A DNA stretch of 64,000 bases from Tenrec ecaudatus (Eukaryota; Chordata; Mammalia; Afrosoricida; Tenrecidae): contig NC_134541.1 in the NCBI RefSeq assembly GCF_050624435.1, positions 7,826,983-7,890,982 on the forward strand, written 5' to 3'. Position 1 is the first letter of the stretch. Each line of letters opens with the position of its first letter. Shown piece by piece: positions 10,169 to 21,959 of the stretch. Both the position numbers and the translations under genes were made by a program. The notes beneath the pieces are model-generated. The model was not told where the DNA came from. It was given only the letters and a program-made list of their open reading frames with translations, and searched no databases.

Positions 10169-11455
10169 TCAGTGACTTTGGATCTCCCGTTTGATCTCAG
10201 AAATGTACGGGTGACCTTTGCTGTGAGTTACCTCTGCGATGACGACAGCCTAGCTCAGGGCTTATTCTCCGGAGGCTTTGCGCTCCAGGCCCCAGTCCAG
10301 TCTGTGGAGCTTCAGCCACATGGAGGCCTCGTGGAGAGAGGACAAAGGGCAATGCTTACTGTAGGGTTAGTGATTTTCTGTCCACATCGCAAGGCTCCTT
10401 CCCAGTCTTGCACCTACAGCCGACGCCCATGCCCTGGGACATCACATGCAACATGTGCACCTTACTGTCTGCAAACACGGAGCTCGTCTTCTCCTGGCTC
10501 AGCTCGCAGCTCTCCCTCAGCTCACAGGGGATTTGCAATGCTTGGCCCTGCGGAACTCCTCCATGAGGTTGCAGGCATACTTGACCATGTCTCCCAGGGC
10601 TTCCACCCTTTCTTGGGGGGAGGGGGGAGGTTGGTCAGCTTCTGGATTTCCACCTTGGCCTCATCCTTGTCTTTGGTGGTGTCCTCCTGGCACCCACAGG
10701 GTAAGAAATAGGAATCTCTTTACCGGTTGTTCCTCTCTTCTGTTGGATACAGGAGCTCAATGGAGCTGGGGAACACCTCCTCACCTGGGCTGATTTTGTG
10801 CATGGCGCTCACCTCTGCCAGGGTCCCCTTGTAGCTCACAATCACGTTGGGGCAACAGCTATGGTTTATCAATGCACCATCCGGAAAATTTGCTGATCCC
10901 AAATGAGAAAGTTCATGATCTTCAATTGTGAAACCATCGCAGTTAACCTGGGCAAAAAGCATCCCCCAGGCTCTTTGGGGCCGGAAACTCAAGTGAAGGT
11001 GGTGGAGAGAGGCTATGCCGCTCTGGATCAAGTCCTTCTTCCCATGGTCCAGCTTATCCAGATGGACTCAAAGTCCTTCGCGGCTAGCAGTGTTTCAGAC
11101 GGTGGATGTTCTGTTTGGCCAGAATCCTCGCTGTTAACCCAACAGCCTCCAGGGGATTCCAGCCTTCCCCAGAACAACCTTGGGAGAACATTCCAGCTTG
11201 TGCAGGTCCAAGTCTTCTTTCTGCCACTCACACTGCAGTGAAAAGCCAGCCTGCAACTTCCACACTCGGACAATCCCTCCTTCCTGGCGAAACAGGGCTC
11301 GCTGTGGTTGCGCTGTTCGTTGACCACGAGCACAGAGGTGCAGGCTGGGCAGGAGACGGGCAAGTCCCCCATCTGGAAGCTATGCAAGGCCCGCAGCCCC
11401 GGCCCTAGCCCAGGCTGCAGAACCTCTCCAGGGGGCCCTCACCTTCTGCCCACGT
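10169..11455 (-). pseudogene. SMYD2P: Processed SMYD2 pseudogene
   Basis: Intronless copy of the SMYD2 coding region, a SET/MYND lysine methyltransferase acting on histones and p53. Three open pieces in different frames give the homology: 11387-11028 (N-terminus and MYND-type zinc region, with CFARKEGLSECGSC), 11031-10720 (SET core, with VNCDGFTIEDHELSHLG, INHSCCPNVIV and SPGEEVF) and 10538-10356 (C-terminal repeats, with CELSQEKTSSVF). The C-terminus ends EIKREIQSH followed by an intact TGA at 10171-10169. The start codon position is ACG instead of ATG at 11455-11453, and an in-frame TAG lies at 11407-11405. The total of 1,287 bases is close to the 1,302 of a 433-codon parent. Frameshifts, stops and absent introns show a dead retrocopy. 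The antisense frames of up to 182 codons are shadows. Confidence 0.95.
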
Positions 11456-12008
11456 GGTGGCGGTAGTGGTGGAGAGGCGGGCTGGTGGCATATGGGCTGG
11501 GCGAAGGGGCACAGGGCTCCTGCTGTGCCAGGAGCTGTGGCTCCTTTGCATTAGTCTTCTAAATGGTTTCCTTGGTAAGTCCAACCAACATAAATGGGTC
11601 GGCTACATTTTTGAATTATCTTGATAGATTTTCTGGAAAGCCACAGGGTGGTCACAGTGTCTTATGAGGGCACATTCTAAAGAAAACGGAAAACTGTATC
11701 GCTGAGAAAAATATCAGGGAAGTTTTCCTGAGGATTTTTTTCCCTCCCATCTTGACCATGTGCATCTTGACAGTGTGGAAAACGCTGTCCTGGGAGAGAT
11801 AATTTTCTTGGGAAATTTTTGTTGCCCATCCACCCTGCAGCTCTGACTTACCCTTTCACACTTCTTGATGTTCCCCAAACACTAAAAGCATGTCAAAGGC
11901 ATGCAATTTGAGTGTCCCAAGTTTGGCTAACCTATCTATGTGACATAGTATAAGTCAAAGTGTATAGAATTCTTTGGGGGGGGGGGGGAAGGCCAGAAAG
12001 ATAGATCT
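11456..12008. other. Unassigned; left edge may hold retrocopy 5' UTR
   Basis: The first 80 bases are GC-rich and could be residual SMYD2 5' UTR. The rest is not recognised. A run of ten G lies at about 11978-11988. Confidence 0.4.
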
Positions 12009-12250
12009 AGATCAAGGATAGGAAACCTTTTACCTGTCAAAGCCTTTGAATATTTATAAGATCATTTCATGACCATGCAAACTTATTCATTTAAAACTTA
12101 GCCTGTGATATTTGGGTAAAAATTTAATTAACTCCCCCCTAATGTGCTGGCTGAGACAGCTTCTCTTTAGTAAAGCGTGTGATGTTAGTTGGTAATGATG
12201 TTTTTACAGGGCCTTATATGGCCCATGGGCCAGACCTTCATGACTTAGAT
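12009..12250 (+). mobile_element. hAT-like DNA transposon remnant
   Basis: Reads aggataggaaaccttttacc, then tttgaatatttataagatca, aacttagcctgtgatatttg, and near the end tatatggcccatgggccag. The pattern of paired ggcc-rich ends around an AT-rich core is that of non-autonomous hAT elements. I cannot name the family with confidence. Confidence 0.5.
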
Positions 12251-12854
12251 GGAGGGTCTGTACGGGAACAATAGTTTCACATTTTAATATTTTTGTTTAA
12301 AATATGTTTCTATACTTCTGTAGCAATACTTTTTGTTTCCCTTAATAGACTACAAGGTCTTTCTTCCCAGTCTATCTTCCTCTGGAAGATTTGTGAACAT
12401 CTATTCAGCATCATAGCCTCCAGTAACCCTCCACAGACAGGTTGGTGGTGGTTGGCAGGAGTAGTTCAATGGGACAATTCTTCATGTTCATGTGACAGGC
12501 CTGGGATCTATTCCTGGAGAGGGTACTTCAAGGCTAGCTACCACCACTACAGTATTACATAAATAGTTTCACCTCCCCAAATGCCACCCGTGCCTCACTT
12601 AATTCAATTCTCCCAACCAATGAATAATTTGGATAGGTTTACTATCCATATTTTTTCCTCTTTTCCATAAATCACATCAATGGAATCATGTATGTAGATT
12701 TCAGACAGGCTGAATTGTGAATTTTGAAACATACAAACAAAACTGAAGGAAATGGGTAGAAAGTGGCAGAGTACCATGAAAATAAATAGACTTAAAAAAA
12801 TACAGTTGAAAGGAAAAACATTGAAGTTTAACTTTCTACTTGAGTATAGCATAA
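12251..12854. other. Unassigned stretch
   Basis: Mostly AT-rich. A segment at about 12440-12560 has a faint AfroSINE flavour (agttcaatgggacaattctt) but is too decayed to call. Confidence 0.45.
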
Positions 12855-13016
12855 ACACAGAAAAGTGGCCTATTCTAGAGGCATATTATTATATAGATCA
12901 ATAGGACAGATTTGAAAGTCTGGTAATAGACCCACATAATATGATCAATTGATTTTGACCGAAGTGCTGGGGCAATTAAATGGAGACAGGACAGTCTTTT
13001 CAACAAATGACACTGG

Positions 13017-13073
<57 letters not shown>

Positions 13074-14290
13074 CTAATCGTATCTTCTATCCTATACTAA
13101 TATTAGCTCAGACTGGGTCATAGACCTGAAGATAAAACCACAAACCACAAAACATCTAGTAGAAAACAAAGCAGGCAATTGCTATGACCTTGAGTTAGCC
13201 TTGTGTTCCTTTGATATGAGAACAAAGGCATGATATATATGATAAAATGCTGATAAATTGGAGCTTCAAAAACAAAGAACTTTTGTTCTTCAAAACCTAA
13301 TGTCAAGCAAATGACAAGGAAAATCACAACTGAGGAGATGATATTTGCAAATCATAGGTCTCATAATGTATGTACTTGTGTGCAGCTCAGGTACTGGACC
13401 TTCAAAACTCGACAGTCAGAAAGGTGAGAATTCGCCTGGAAAATGGACAAACCACTTGGACAAACATTTCACCAAAGAGGATAGTCAGGCAGCGAGGAAA
13501 TAAATGAGCACCTGTAGAGATGTTCAACATCATTAGTCATTAGAGAACCAGATTAGATCCCCAGGGAGATGCTACTGCACACTCAATGCAATGGGGAGCA
13601 GAAGAAAGAAAAGAAAAAAGCGAACCTGACACTCCCAAGATGTGGAGTAACATAAACGTTCATTCACTGCTGGTGGGAATTCAAAATTGTACAGCCATGG
13701 CCACCTGGGAAAACAGTTCTGCACTTTCTTGTAATGTTAAGTGAGGAAGCCAGATGCTGGAATGGGTTAAGCAACAGGCAGCTTACCCAAAGGCTGACAA
13801 AACCCACCAGGTGTGCCTCAGGACAGATGGAGCTTCCTGTTTCTGTGACCATAGGGAACCTCAGGCACCCGAGGGAGCAGGTGCACTCTGTCTTGCAGGG
13901 TTGCTGCGAGCTCTCCACTTGAGAGCAGTGAGACTGCTTTCATGTTTGGTTTAATGAAAGGGAATGAACCGGGCTTTGCTGCCTACAGCAACAATATAGA
14001 TGAATATTGAATGCAGTTGGCTAGGTGGGGGAAATGACTACATATTTGATTCTATTTATGTGGAGTTTTTTGAAAAGAAAGACAATAGGCACTAAAAACA
14101 GATTAGCAGCTGCCAGGAGCTGAGGGTGGATGGAAGGACTGACTACAGAGGAACAGAATAAGGGCATGCTCCCAGTGAGGGGTATTTTCTGAATTCTGAC
14201 TGCAACGGGGGGACAGGATTGTATTTGACAATCCCATAGGGGGGCTCCCCACATACAGCATACAGTGAACCTTCATTTGGGAAAAGATAG
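12855..14290 (+). mobile_element. Old L1, ORF2 C-terminus and 3' UTR
   Basis: Follows the L1M order over about 1.4 kb: gatcaattgattttgaccga, aggacagtcttttcaacaa, tttgcaaatcataggtctca, acatcattagtcattagaga, tcactgctggtgggaattc, and agcagctgccaggagctgag near the end. Interrupted by a CA microsatellite. Frames are broken throughout. Confidence 0.85.
13019..13070. repeat. (CA)26 microsatellite inside L1
   Basis: Perfect CA run of 52 bases in the L1 ORF2 end, at the place where the L1 usually reads aaatggtgctggga. Confidence 0.98.
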
Positions 14291-14329
14291 ATGTTTAAAA
14301 ATTCAACCACCGTAAATAAACCTTGTTAT

Positions 14330-14530
14330 GTAAAAACAGACAAACTCACTGCTAGTGAGTCAATGTTGACTCCTAGGGACCCTCTAGGACAGGGTAAAAC
14401 TGCCTGGGGAGTCTCAGAGACTGCAGCTGTTTATGGGAGTGGAAAGCCTCATTCCGCCCCCAGCGGCTGGTGATTTCCAACGGTGCATTACAGCCATATC
14501 CATCATCATGATGCCACCAGGGCTCCTAAA
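14330..14530 (-). mobile_element. AfroSINE
   Basis: Plus strand reads caaactcactgctagtgagt, agggaccctctaggacaggg, gtctcagagactgcagctgt, gcggctggtgatttccaacg and ends gatgccaccagggctcct, the complement of the usual SINE head. Nearly full length. Confidence 0.9.
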
Positions 14531-15499
14531 GCTGTTGTAGCGATGAAGTGACACCCTGTCCTTGGTTGTCATTTTCTACCCAGTTCCAAGGAATTTGTCA
14601 AATAACTCGCAGGTGCTCACCGACACGGGATGTTAGGGATGGATCAGTAATTGATAAGACATAGGAGGAGTCTTTGGGAAATGCCAGTATCCAGGATGGC
14701 AATCTGAAAATAGTTATGCATAGGCAACTCTTTCCCACATCAGTACAAATCCACTCTGGCTGTGGGATCTAGATTAATTCATTCATTCTTTCATTCATAC
14801 TTTGCCAACCTCCAAGTAGTTGACAAATTCCCATCTTTATCATTCAAATTAGGACTTGTCATTAGAAAGGCCTATGTATGGCCAGAAACCAAATAGTGAT
14901 TCCCAAAATATTCTCAAGAACACACCTATTTGTCCTTGTTTTGCAGTGGGATCCTGGTGGGTTTTGTCAGGCAAGCCCCTCCCAAGTCCATGGGCATCTA
15001 GATAGTTCTGACTTGTGTGGCCGTGTAGAGGTGTGCCCAATAGGAGGGTTAATGGCTTTGGTCCTCTTGAGGCAGAGCCCCCTCTTGTGCTTCCGTTGCA
15101 GCGCTTGGTTTAGTCAAGCGTCCAAACTTTGAGTCAATTAGGGGACACAAACTGTACCACCCAGGGGTCAGCATCAGGTGGTCACATATCCATCAGGAGG
15201 TTCTAGGACTAGGGACATCTAAAATGAAAGCCCGTGGGCACCTAGTCTAGATGTGCTCGTCTTCTTGCCTGATCCTGCCCAGCACCATTCAGCAGATGGA
15301 TCAACGACAAGGATAACAATCACCATACACTCCAGTCCACACGTTTACCTGTATTCCGCAGAGATCACAACCCAGCGACTCTGCTTATCAAGCTAGTGAA
15401 GTGAGGAGTCCTTTCTCCCACCCATCAAAGGGCTGTGTGAGTAGGTGTCACGAGACAGGATTTCTTTGTCTCCATAGCCTTGGGTGGTAAAAAAAGTTT
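14531..15499. other. Unassigned stretch
   Basis: No repeat or gene recognised. Two short overlapping frames (14849-15132) have no recognisable domain. Confidence 0.5.
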
Positions 15500-15663
15500 T
15501 TTCTTGAATGCTAACCTAAAGGTTGGTGGTCCATCCACTCAGCGGTTCCATGGAGGGAATGCCTGGCAATATGCTTCTGTAAAGACCACGTCAGAACCAG
15601 TTCGGCTTCAGACCACATGGGATCACCATAGATCAGAATTGCATTGACAGCAATAGGCTTTTT
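15500..15663 (+). mobile_element. AfroSINE
   Basis: Recognised from cttgaatgctaacctaaagg, tggtccatccactcagcggt, tatgcttctgtaaagaccac and agatcagaattgcattgaca. The head is degraded. Confidence 0.75.
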
Positions 15664-16474
15664 TTCACTTAGCCTTTAAAAATCCTTTTATATTTTATAT
15701 AGCACCTATAAAAGAAGTTACCATAAAATAATTGTGAACACCTCAACTGTAGCTTTAGCCCCTCGATTTTGAGGGAATCCCTGAAAAATCGCTTTTCAAA
15801 GGCCTCTCATGCCCCATCAGGTCAAGCCAGCATCGCTTGTCTCCAGCACACGGAAAAGACAGAGCCTCCAGCTCCTGTCTCTTCAGCAAGGTCAACAGGT
15901 CACAGGCACTGTCCACGCACACGATATCAAGCTGTATCCGGTATCACCTTTGCTGTGAACTTCAGGAGTGGAATGAAAGCCAGGAGAGAGACCAAACAAA
16001 ATTGCTCTTTTAAGTCAGCTCAGAAGTGCCCAGGACCACAGAGAGGCGGCCGGCTTCCTCATTGTATTGTCCCATCTGCCCTGTTGATACCACCTCCCGA
16101 GGCTTCCTCCAGCCGAGACCTTCCCAGAATGAACAATGAGGACTTGTAGTTTATTTTCCCCTCCCGTCAGTGTTGCAGATTCATTTAGACAGAAACATGG
16201 CAGGGTGATATTGTCCGAAAGGCAACTTGACAGTGATACACAGAATTTCTCTGTAGCTTGTTATCCACTAAAATGATTTAAGGGGATAAAGGGAAAATAA
16301 GGTGATTTGTAGTTGAGAGAAATCAAACAATAAATTAGTATCTTTCCAGACGGAAGCAGTGGGGAAACTGCAGGATAAAAAGTCAAGAAATGGTGTCTCT
16401 AGTTTGCCTTACTTTACTCACTTGCCCATGACATGGAGTAGACTGACTGCATGACCTCCCATCACAGGTGTAGT
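15664..16474. other. Unassigned stretch with a 126-codon frame
   Basis: A plus frame from 15769 to 16149 is open but low in hydrophobic periodicity, with no domain that I recognise. No splice-site or promoter context supports it, so I treat it as chance. Confidence 0.5.
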
Positions 16475-17010
16475 TATTGTGGCTGTGAGGTGTAATTGAG
16501 TCGGTCCCATCTCACATCACCAGGGCCTGCACCATCCTGCCTGCCATTGTTAGGTTTGAGCCCATTATTGCAGCCACTCTGCCAATCCATCAATTGGATC
16601 GGTCTTACCCTGTCTCCTGCTGACCCTCCCTTCACCAAGTCCTTCTCCAGGGACTGTGCCCTCTTGATAACAGGTACAGGGCACAGGAGAGGAAGTTTCC
16701 CATCCTAGACCATTCTGGCTGTACGTCTTCCAAGACAGAGTGTTTTGTTCTTCAGGCAGTCTGTGGCACTTTCAACATTCTCCAGCAAGGTCTTAATCCA
16801 AATGCATTTGTTCTTCTTGGGCCTGCCGTAGTGATTGCCCAACGTTCACATGCACATGAGGCAGTGGAAGACACCCTGGCTTAGACCTCAGTTCTCATCA
16901 TGACACCTTTACTCTTTAATACTTGAAAAGGGCCTTTGCCACAGATTTTCCCAGTGCAATACGTTGTTGGATCTCTTGACTGCTGCTATCAGAGTGGTTG
17001 ATAAGCGCGT
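16475..17010 (-). mobile_element. RTE LINE 3' half
   Basis: Plus strand shows the reversed RT region in order: gtgtaattgagtcggtccca, gagcccattattgcagccac, agtccttctccagggactgt, gaccattctggctgtacgtc, ttcacatgcacatgaggcag and cagtgcaatacgttgttgga. Over 500 bases remain collinear, with a broken frame. Confidence 0.85.
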
Positions 17011-17153
17011 AGGGCCTAGTTGTCTTGCCTTTTTCAGAACACTACCAGGGAAGTATCTATATTTTAGATTCTAGAGAGAAGACAAACTGGACATTTGTTT
17101 CTTGGGATCCAATTCTATTTTCCTTCCTGATAGAAACCTGATTTCCTCAAGGC

Positions 17154-17636
17154 CAGCAGTTCTCATCCTTTGGGTCGTGACCCCTTTGAGGGGTCGAATG
17201 ACCTTTTCCCTAGGGTCGCCTAAGACCATTGGAAAACACATATTTTCGATGGTCTTAGGACCTGAGACACTGCTCCTCTATCCATCTCCAGGCAGGCCCG
17301 CCCACATGCACATACACCCACCTACGAGTACCCGGCATGAACAGTTACCCTTGCTACACCATAGTTTAAGACAAAATTTCATTTATTTGTCATTAGAAAT
17401 AAATATTTCACCATATATAATTACATATGGTTTTTGTGATTCATCGTTATGCTTTAATGATGCTCAATTTGTAACAATCAAAATATATCCAGCATATTAG
17501 ATACTTACATTATGATTCATAACAGTAGCAAAATTACAGTGATGCAGTAGCAATGAAAATAATTTTAGGGTTGGGGGGGGTCACACACAAGAATTATAAT
17601 AAAGAGTCATGGCAGTAGGAAGGTTGGGAAGCATTG
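17154..17636 (+). mobile_element. SPIN-type non-autonomous hAT transposon
   Basis: Left end cagcagttctcatcctttgg then gtcgtgacccctttgaggg; right end reads ggcagtaggaaggttgggaa gcattg, the complement of the left terminus. The interior has gaccattggaaaacacatat, atggtcttaggacctgagac, and cataacagtagcaaaattac, the diagnostic order of SPIN MITE-like copies. Length 483. The flanking 8-mers (ctcaaggc, gtctaggt) match at five of eight positions, suggestive of a decayed hAT duplication. No transposase is present. Confidence 0.85.
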
Positions 17637-17843
17637 GTCTAGGTGGAGAGGCATGGACTGAAGTGTGCAGGTGCCTGCCCACAGATAGGGTGGCAGCCAA
17701 AGCAGATTCTGCAAAGTTCTGGAACCTTTTTTTACTTTCTCTCTCCTGGAGCAGCCCACGTGGGCACATGACCCAAGCTGAGCCAGATAGATGCTACAGC
17801 TTGCCATGAACAGTGACCAGAGAGTCTGAAAATGGTCAATGGT

Positions 17844-18424
17844 TGTGATAATTACATAATCTGGTGTCAATTTGGGACTTGAGAGTATTGTAAGTGAAGG
17901 AGTAGAGTCTAGTCTGACAATCCAATCATAGCCAATGGGGCCTCTGTGTGGGCGTGGCCTTCTGAGAATTCTGGGAACTCCAGTATTTCCTCCTTGGAAG
18001 TAGAAGACACACTCTCTCTCTCTGCTCACTCCTGGAGAGATGCTCTACTGACAAGGCACATGCCCTGGGAGCTGAAGAAGCCACATGAACCTACCCTGAT
18101 GTAACCAGATCCCTGGAGTCAGAGAAGCCACGTAGAGAACCCTGCCAGCACTGAGAACCTTACAACGCCACTTGATCCAGAAGGCTTCTAACCCACCGTC
18201 CTGTAATCCTTCTGTATTTGGCATCATTGCATGTGTTTCATAAGTGTGAGGAGGATTTTATAGATTGGTATTGGAAATATGGGCTAATGTTGGACATATG
18301 GATTTGATCTTGACTGGGCTGGGATGTTTTCTAAATATTCAATGGCTCTTATACAGTAACCGCTTTCAAATATACATATGAGTGTTTATGGATTTGTTTT
18401 CTAGTCTACCCAGAATAACACATT
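17844..18424 (+). mobile_element. MaLR-like LTR
   Basis: Begins tgtgataattacataatctg and ends ctagtctacccagaataaca ca. It carries ggagtagagtctagtctgac, gaattctgggaactccagta, acacactctctctctctgct, catcattgcatgtgtttcat and ttgatcttgactgggctggg. The 5-mer atggt occurs directly before and just after it, compatible with the 5-bp duplication of ERVL-class elements. What follows (taccaggagtgggtgccaag) resembles the start of a MaLR internal region. Confidence 0.75.
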
Positions 18425-18464
18425 ATGGTACCAGGAGTGGGTGCCAAGTTGGCAAGGAGTAGAC

Positions 18465-19094
18465 TGTGATAGGTAGGAGTAGACTTTGATTGGCTAACCT
18501 GGCCAATAGGAACATGTGGGATTAATAAGGTCACAGTTTGATTTGAGGACAAAGAGCTAAACGGTTCGGCAAGCCACGCCTCTTTCCCTCTTGCTCTCTG
18601 GTGATCAGACCAGCATGTGGCTACTAGTTCTCTGCCTCAACTTGTGAGCTACACTACCTGTGAATTCCAATCCATGGATCATGTCACTAGAACTTGAGGT
18701 TCCTTTGAGACCTGCTTCACCACACTGCTGGTGTACACATCACTTGAGCTTGGGACTGTCAGATGCTGTCATCTTGCTAACTGTTGGTGCCCCACCCTGC
18801 TGTTTGATATCTGTGACCAGACTGCCTGCATTACCCTACGGAACACTCAACTGTCTGCTTCCTTGACCTTGGACACAATGGCCTTTATGAGTTGAAGGAC
18901 TTCCAGTACATTAACTATTCCACAGAACTGAGTTGAACTGAGACCTCTGTACTGCTGTGTGGACTAATTAGCTGTTATATTCCTTTGTGCTCTATCTATC
19001 TACACACACATACACACATTCATTCATTCATTCATGCATACAGGCAATCATAAATGTCCTGGTTGTGTTTCTTTAGAGAACCAAGTCTAACATA
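18465..19094 (+). mobile_element. Second, longer MaLR-like LTR
   Basis: Starts tgtgataggtaggagtagac and ends tttagagaaccaagtctaac ata. It shares with the LTR at 27238 the block caacctgg/aacctggccaataggaaca then catgtgggattaataaggtc, but continues with a different interior and a short ATTC run near 19018. It lies in the same orientation as the LTR to its left, 40 bases away. No coding sequence. Confidence 0.6.
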
Positions 19095-20205
19095 ATGGTG
19101 ATTGTAGATGTTGTTGATTCTGCAATTAGCTCCTGAGGAAATATAACCTGTTGCTTCTAATACTAAAGGTCTCCATTAGTGGTGTCCTTTTTTTCTCTCC
19201 CAAAGTCGAAAATAGTCTCTTCTGCGTCCAACAACCAGGATGGGTTTCAGGACTTGTCATCCAACCATTATTATTATCGACAAGCTTATTCTTCACAAAA
19301 CCCTCGATGACTGTGAGGTAGTATTAATAATTACTTTTGAGACCCCCCCCCATAAAAGCACAATCCTAGGACCCATACATTTTTATCCAAAATATAGGTC
19401 CTTCTGAATTAAAAAAGTAATAAATAATGAGACAGTTCAACTACTAGAGCTAAATTACTACATCTTTTGGTCCCATATGTTTAAAAATTTTACCTGAAAA
19501 GGGTTGATCAATATTGGAATTGAACACTTCAAGCTTTTTATCATAGCAGTGATTTGGAGCTTAATTTTTCATTATGGTTTTGTGTAACCTTCATTATCCT
19601 ATATACTCTGTTGAAAAGACCCTTATATCACAACGCCTTAATATCCAGAGTTTGGAGTAGAATAATAGGCCTTTCATTTTAATATCTTAAACTATGGAGC
19701 ACTCATTAAAGAACCGGAGGCTCAAATACAAGAACTACAAGCACATACTAGTGTAGATGCTTAAAAATAGCACCTTTTGACTTCAACTCACCATTTCTTC
19801 TTTGAAATCTTGTCCATTTCTTTCCAACCAGATGCCAGTTCTTTGTGGTTTTGTAAGTGATATTATCATAATTTGGTTGATTTATTCAAAAGCTGAAGCT
19901 TTAGAAAAATCTCACTAAAAGCTGATCATCATCACATTCTTTGAATTGGGAAATTATTCTTTAAAATCACAATAATAATACTTATTGAGGTCTCTGATCT
20001 GGTATGAGGGCTTATTTCTAAAAAAATATTTTTATAGACCTGGCACAGCTACGATTGCATTCATACAATCATCTGGCCTTTAACAGCTGTGTTCTGTCTC
20101 ACACTGCCTCTGGATCTATGCACATTTACATAAGCATATACTACAATGATATCTGTACCATACTTAGCTGTGCATGTGTGTAGATATATATAATACACCC
20201 TAAAA
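19095..20205. other. Unassigned AT-rich stretch
   Basis: No repeat family recognised beyond a faint MIR-like phrase near 19280-19340. No open frame worth noting. Confidence 0.5.
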
Positions 20206-20395
20206 TCAAATTAACTACCACCGAGTTGATTTCCACTTATACTGACCCTATAAGAGGTGTAGAACAGTTCCTTGGGATTTTCAAGACCATAACTTTTTAC
20301 AGAACTAGAAAGCATCCCCCCTCTCCCATGGAGGGGCTGGGGACATTGAGCTGCTTTCTTTGTAGTTATCACACCAACACCATGCAGTAGGTCAC
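20206..20395 (-). mobile_element. AfroSINE
   Basis: Plus strand reads ttaactaccaccgagttgat, tatactgaccctataagagg, ttttcaagaccataactttt, and at the right end atcacaccaacaccatgc. The core near 20310-20350 is replaced by C-rich sequence. Confidence 0.75.
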
Positions 20396-20582
20396 CAGAA
20401 TATATCTATATCACCTCTTTCTCCCCACTAATCTCTCTTTTTCTTCCCCCCTCCTTCCCTCCCTCCCTCTAGTTCCACATCTACATCCACATTGACATAT
20501 GTATATATACATATATATGTTCCATATATATATACTGTATTTTATGTAACATCTATATTTCTACATTCAAAGTTACAGTTAC

Positions 20583-20583
20583 A

Positions 20584-20637
<54 letters not shown>
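20583..20637. repeat. (TATC)n microsatellite
   Basis: About 13 to 14 near-perfect TATC units. A TATA-rich low-complexity tract (20500-20535) precedes it. Confidence 0.97.
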
Positions 20638-21060
20638 ATCTATACAGCTTGTTCCTGGCTGTATTAAGAAGGCTAAATGGGTGTTCATGGCCCTACATGA
20701 AATGTTGGCCATATGGTATGTTCAAAATTCCCTGGGGCTCAATCTGTGTGTTGCGGCATCATATACCAAAAAATCCATCTTAGAGTCACTGTAACTGAAG
20801 GAAAAAATAATCACATGGTACTGCAGGCTGGAGTATGAGTTCTTGAGTAATTTATAAACTTCAGTTACCTCTACTAGATATATCTCAACTTCATAGTATG
20901 AACACCAATGGATATTTAGCAAAGTATCATTATGATGGCATTGAACCCCGTATTTATTCAGGCTAAAAGCATATTGAAGTAGCAGGGCAGTGAAGAGCCA
21001 GTGGAAATTCACCCACATCAGACAGGGTAGGGGTAGGAGCATTCTGAGTATAAGCATCCA
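20638..21060. other. Unassigned stretch with a 111-codon minus frame
   Basis: The minus frame 21057-20722 is open but has no domain that I recognise and is rich in L, Y and S. I consider it chance or decayed repeat. Confidence 0.45.
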
Positions 21061-21250
21061 TCTCCATAGGAACTGGGGTTAATGTAAGGATCAAACTCAA
21101 AGGTTTGAACCCACTACACCTCCATTAGAGAGAAAATCTGGAAATGCTACTTCTGTCAAGATTACAGACCAGAAAACCTGATGGAGCTACTCTATTCAGA
21201 TGCAGGGATCACCATGACTTGACTTGACAATACACAACACCTGTAGCACT
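21061..21250 (+). mobile_element. AfroSINE, degraded
   Basis: Recognised from caaaggtttgaacccactac, agaaaatctggaaatgctac, ttctgtcaagattacagacc and gatcaccatgacttgacttg. The tail runs into a CA-rich region. Confidence 0.65.
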
Positions 21251-21959
21251 ATATAGCTCCATCACATGCACACACACAGACAACACCAACACACACAGTC
21301 TATTTTCTACTGACAATATACAGGAGTGGGCTGTAATCTACTTCAGGTAAGCGATCCACAGGACCAACCCGAAGATGGTTGAACACAGCTGAACTCTTCC
21401 ACCCTCCCCCATTATCCTCCTCATGTCCATTGGAAGGACACAGGCAGTACCTTCACCTTCACTGTGTGCAGAGACAAGTCAGGAGGTGGGTTGGAGAGAA
21501 AGCCTGTCCAAATTCTCAGAAGAGATCTCTACTTTGTTGGGAATGCCCAACAACAGTCTCAGAAATGCTGCATTGTCAGCATCATATCTGAATCCTAACA
21601 CGCAATCCAGTGATGGACAGAAAAATAACAACAAATGACACCAATTTTACTCAAAATAACTTCTTGAGAAGGCCGAATGTTATTCTTATTTGTGCTCCAA
21701 AAGATGCTGTATCTTTAAAACAAGAAGGATGATTAATAGGATGTTTTAAAAATGAATAAAGGTAGTTTTTGTATTTAACTCCCAGGAGAGGAAATGAAAC
21801 ACATTCTTGATAGTTTAATGGGTAAAAACAAGAACAAAATACAATAACAATAGTTTATTTAATTCTAGAAAGAAATTTTGAGGACAAATAAGCTGAAGAG
21901 ATGAAGGAGCGAACTAGAAGATCTGGGATCAATATATTTTCCAAAGGGTGCAAAGCAAC
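21251..21959. other. Unassigned stretch
   Basis: Opens with a CA-rich patch (21268-21300), then ordinary AT-rich sequence. No gene or repeat family recognised. Confidence 0.5.

Noticed and set aside
10163-10793. Plus-strand frames of 182 and 115 codons
   Set aside because: They are antisense to the SMYD2 retrocopy, whose homology is clear on the minus strand.
15769-16149. 126-codon plus frame as a hypothetical gene
   Set aside because: No domain, no splice or promoter context, and single open frames of this size are common by chance in 64 kb.
17844-19094. Full-length endogenous retrovirus
   Set aside because: Only 40 bases separate the two LTRs, the LTRs differ, and no gag, pol or env remnant is visible.
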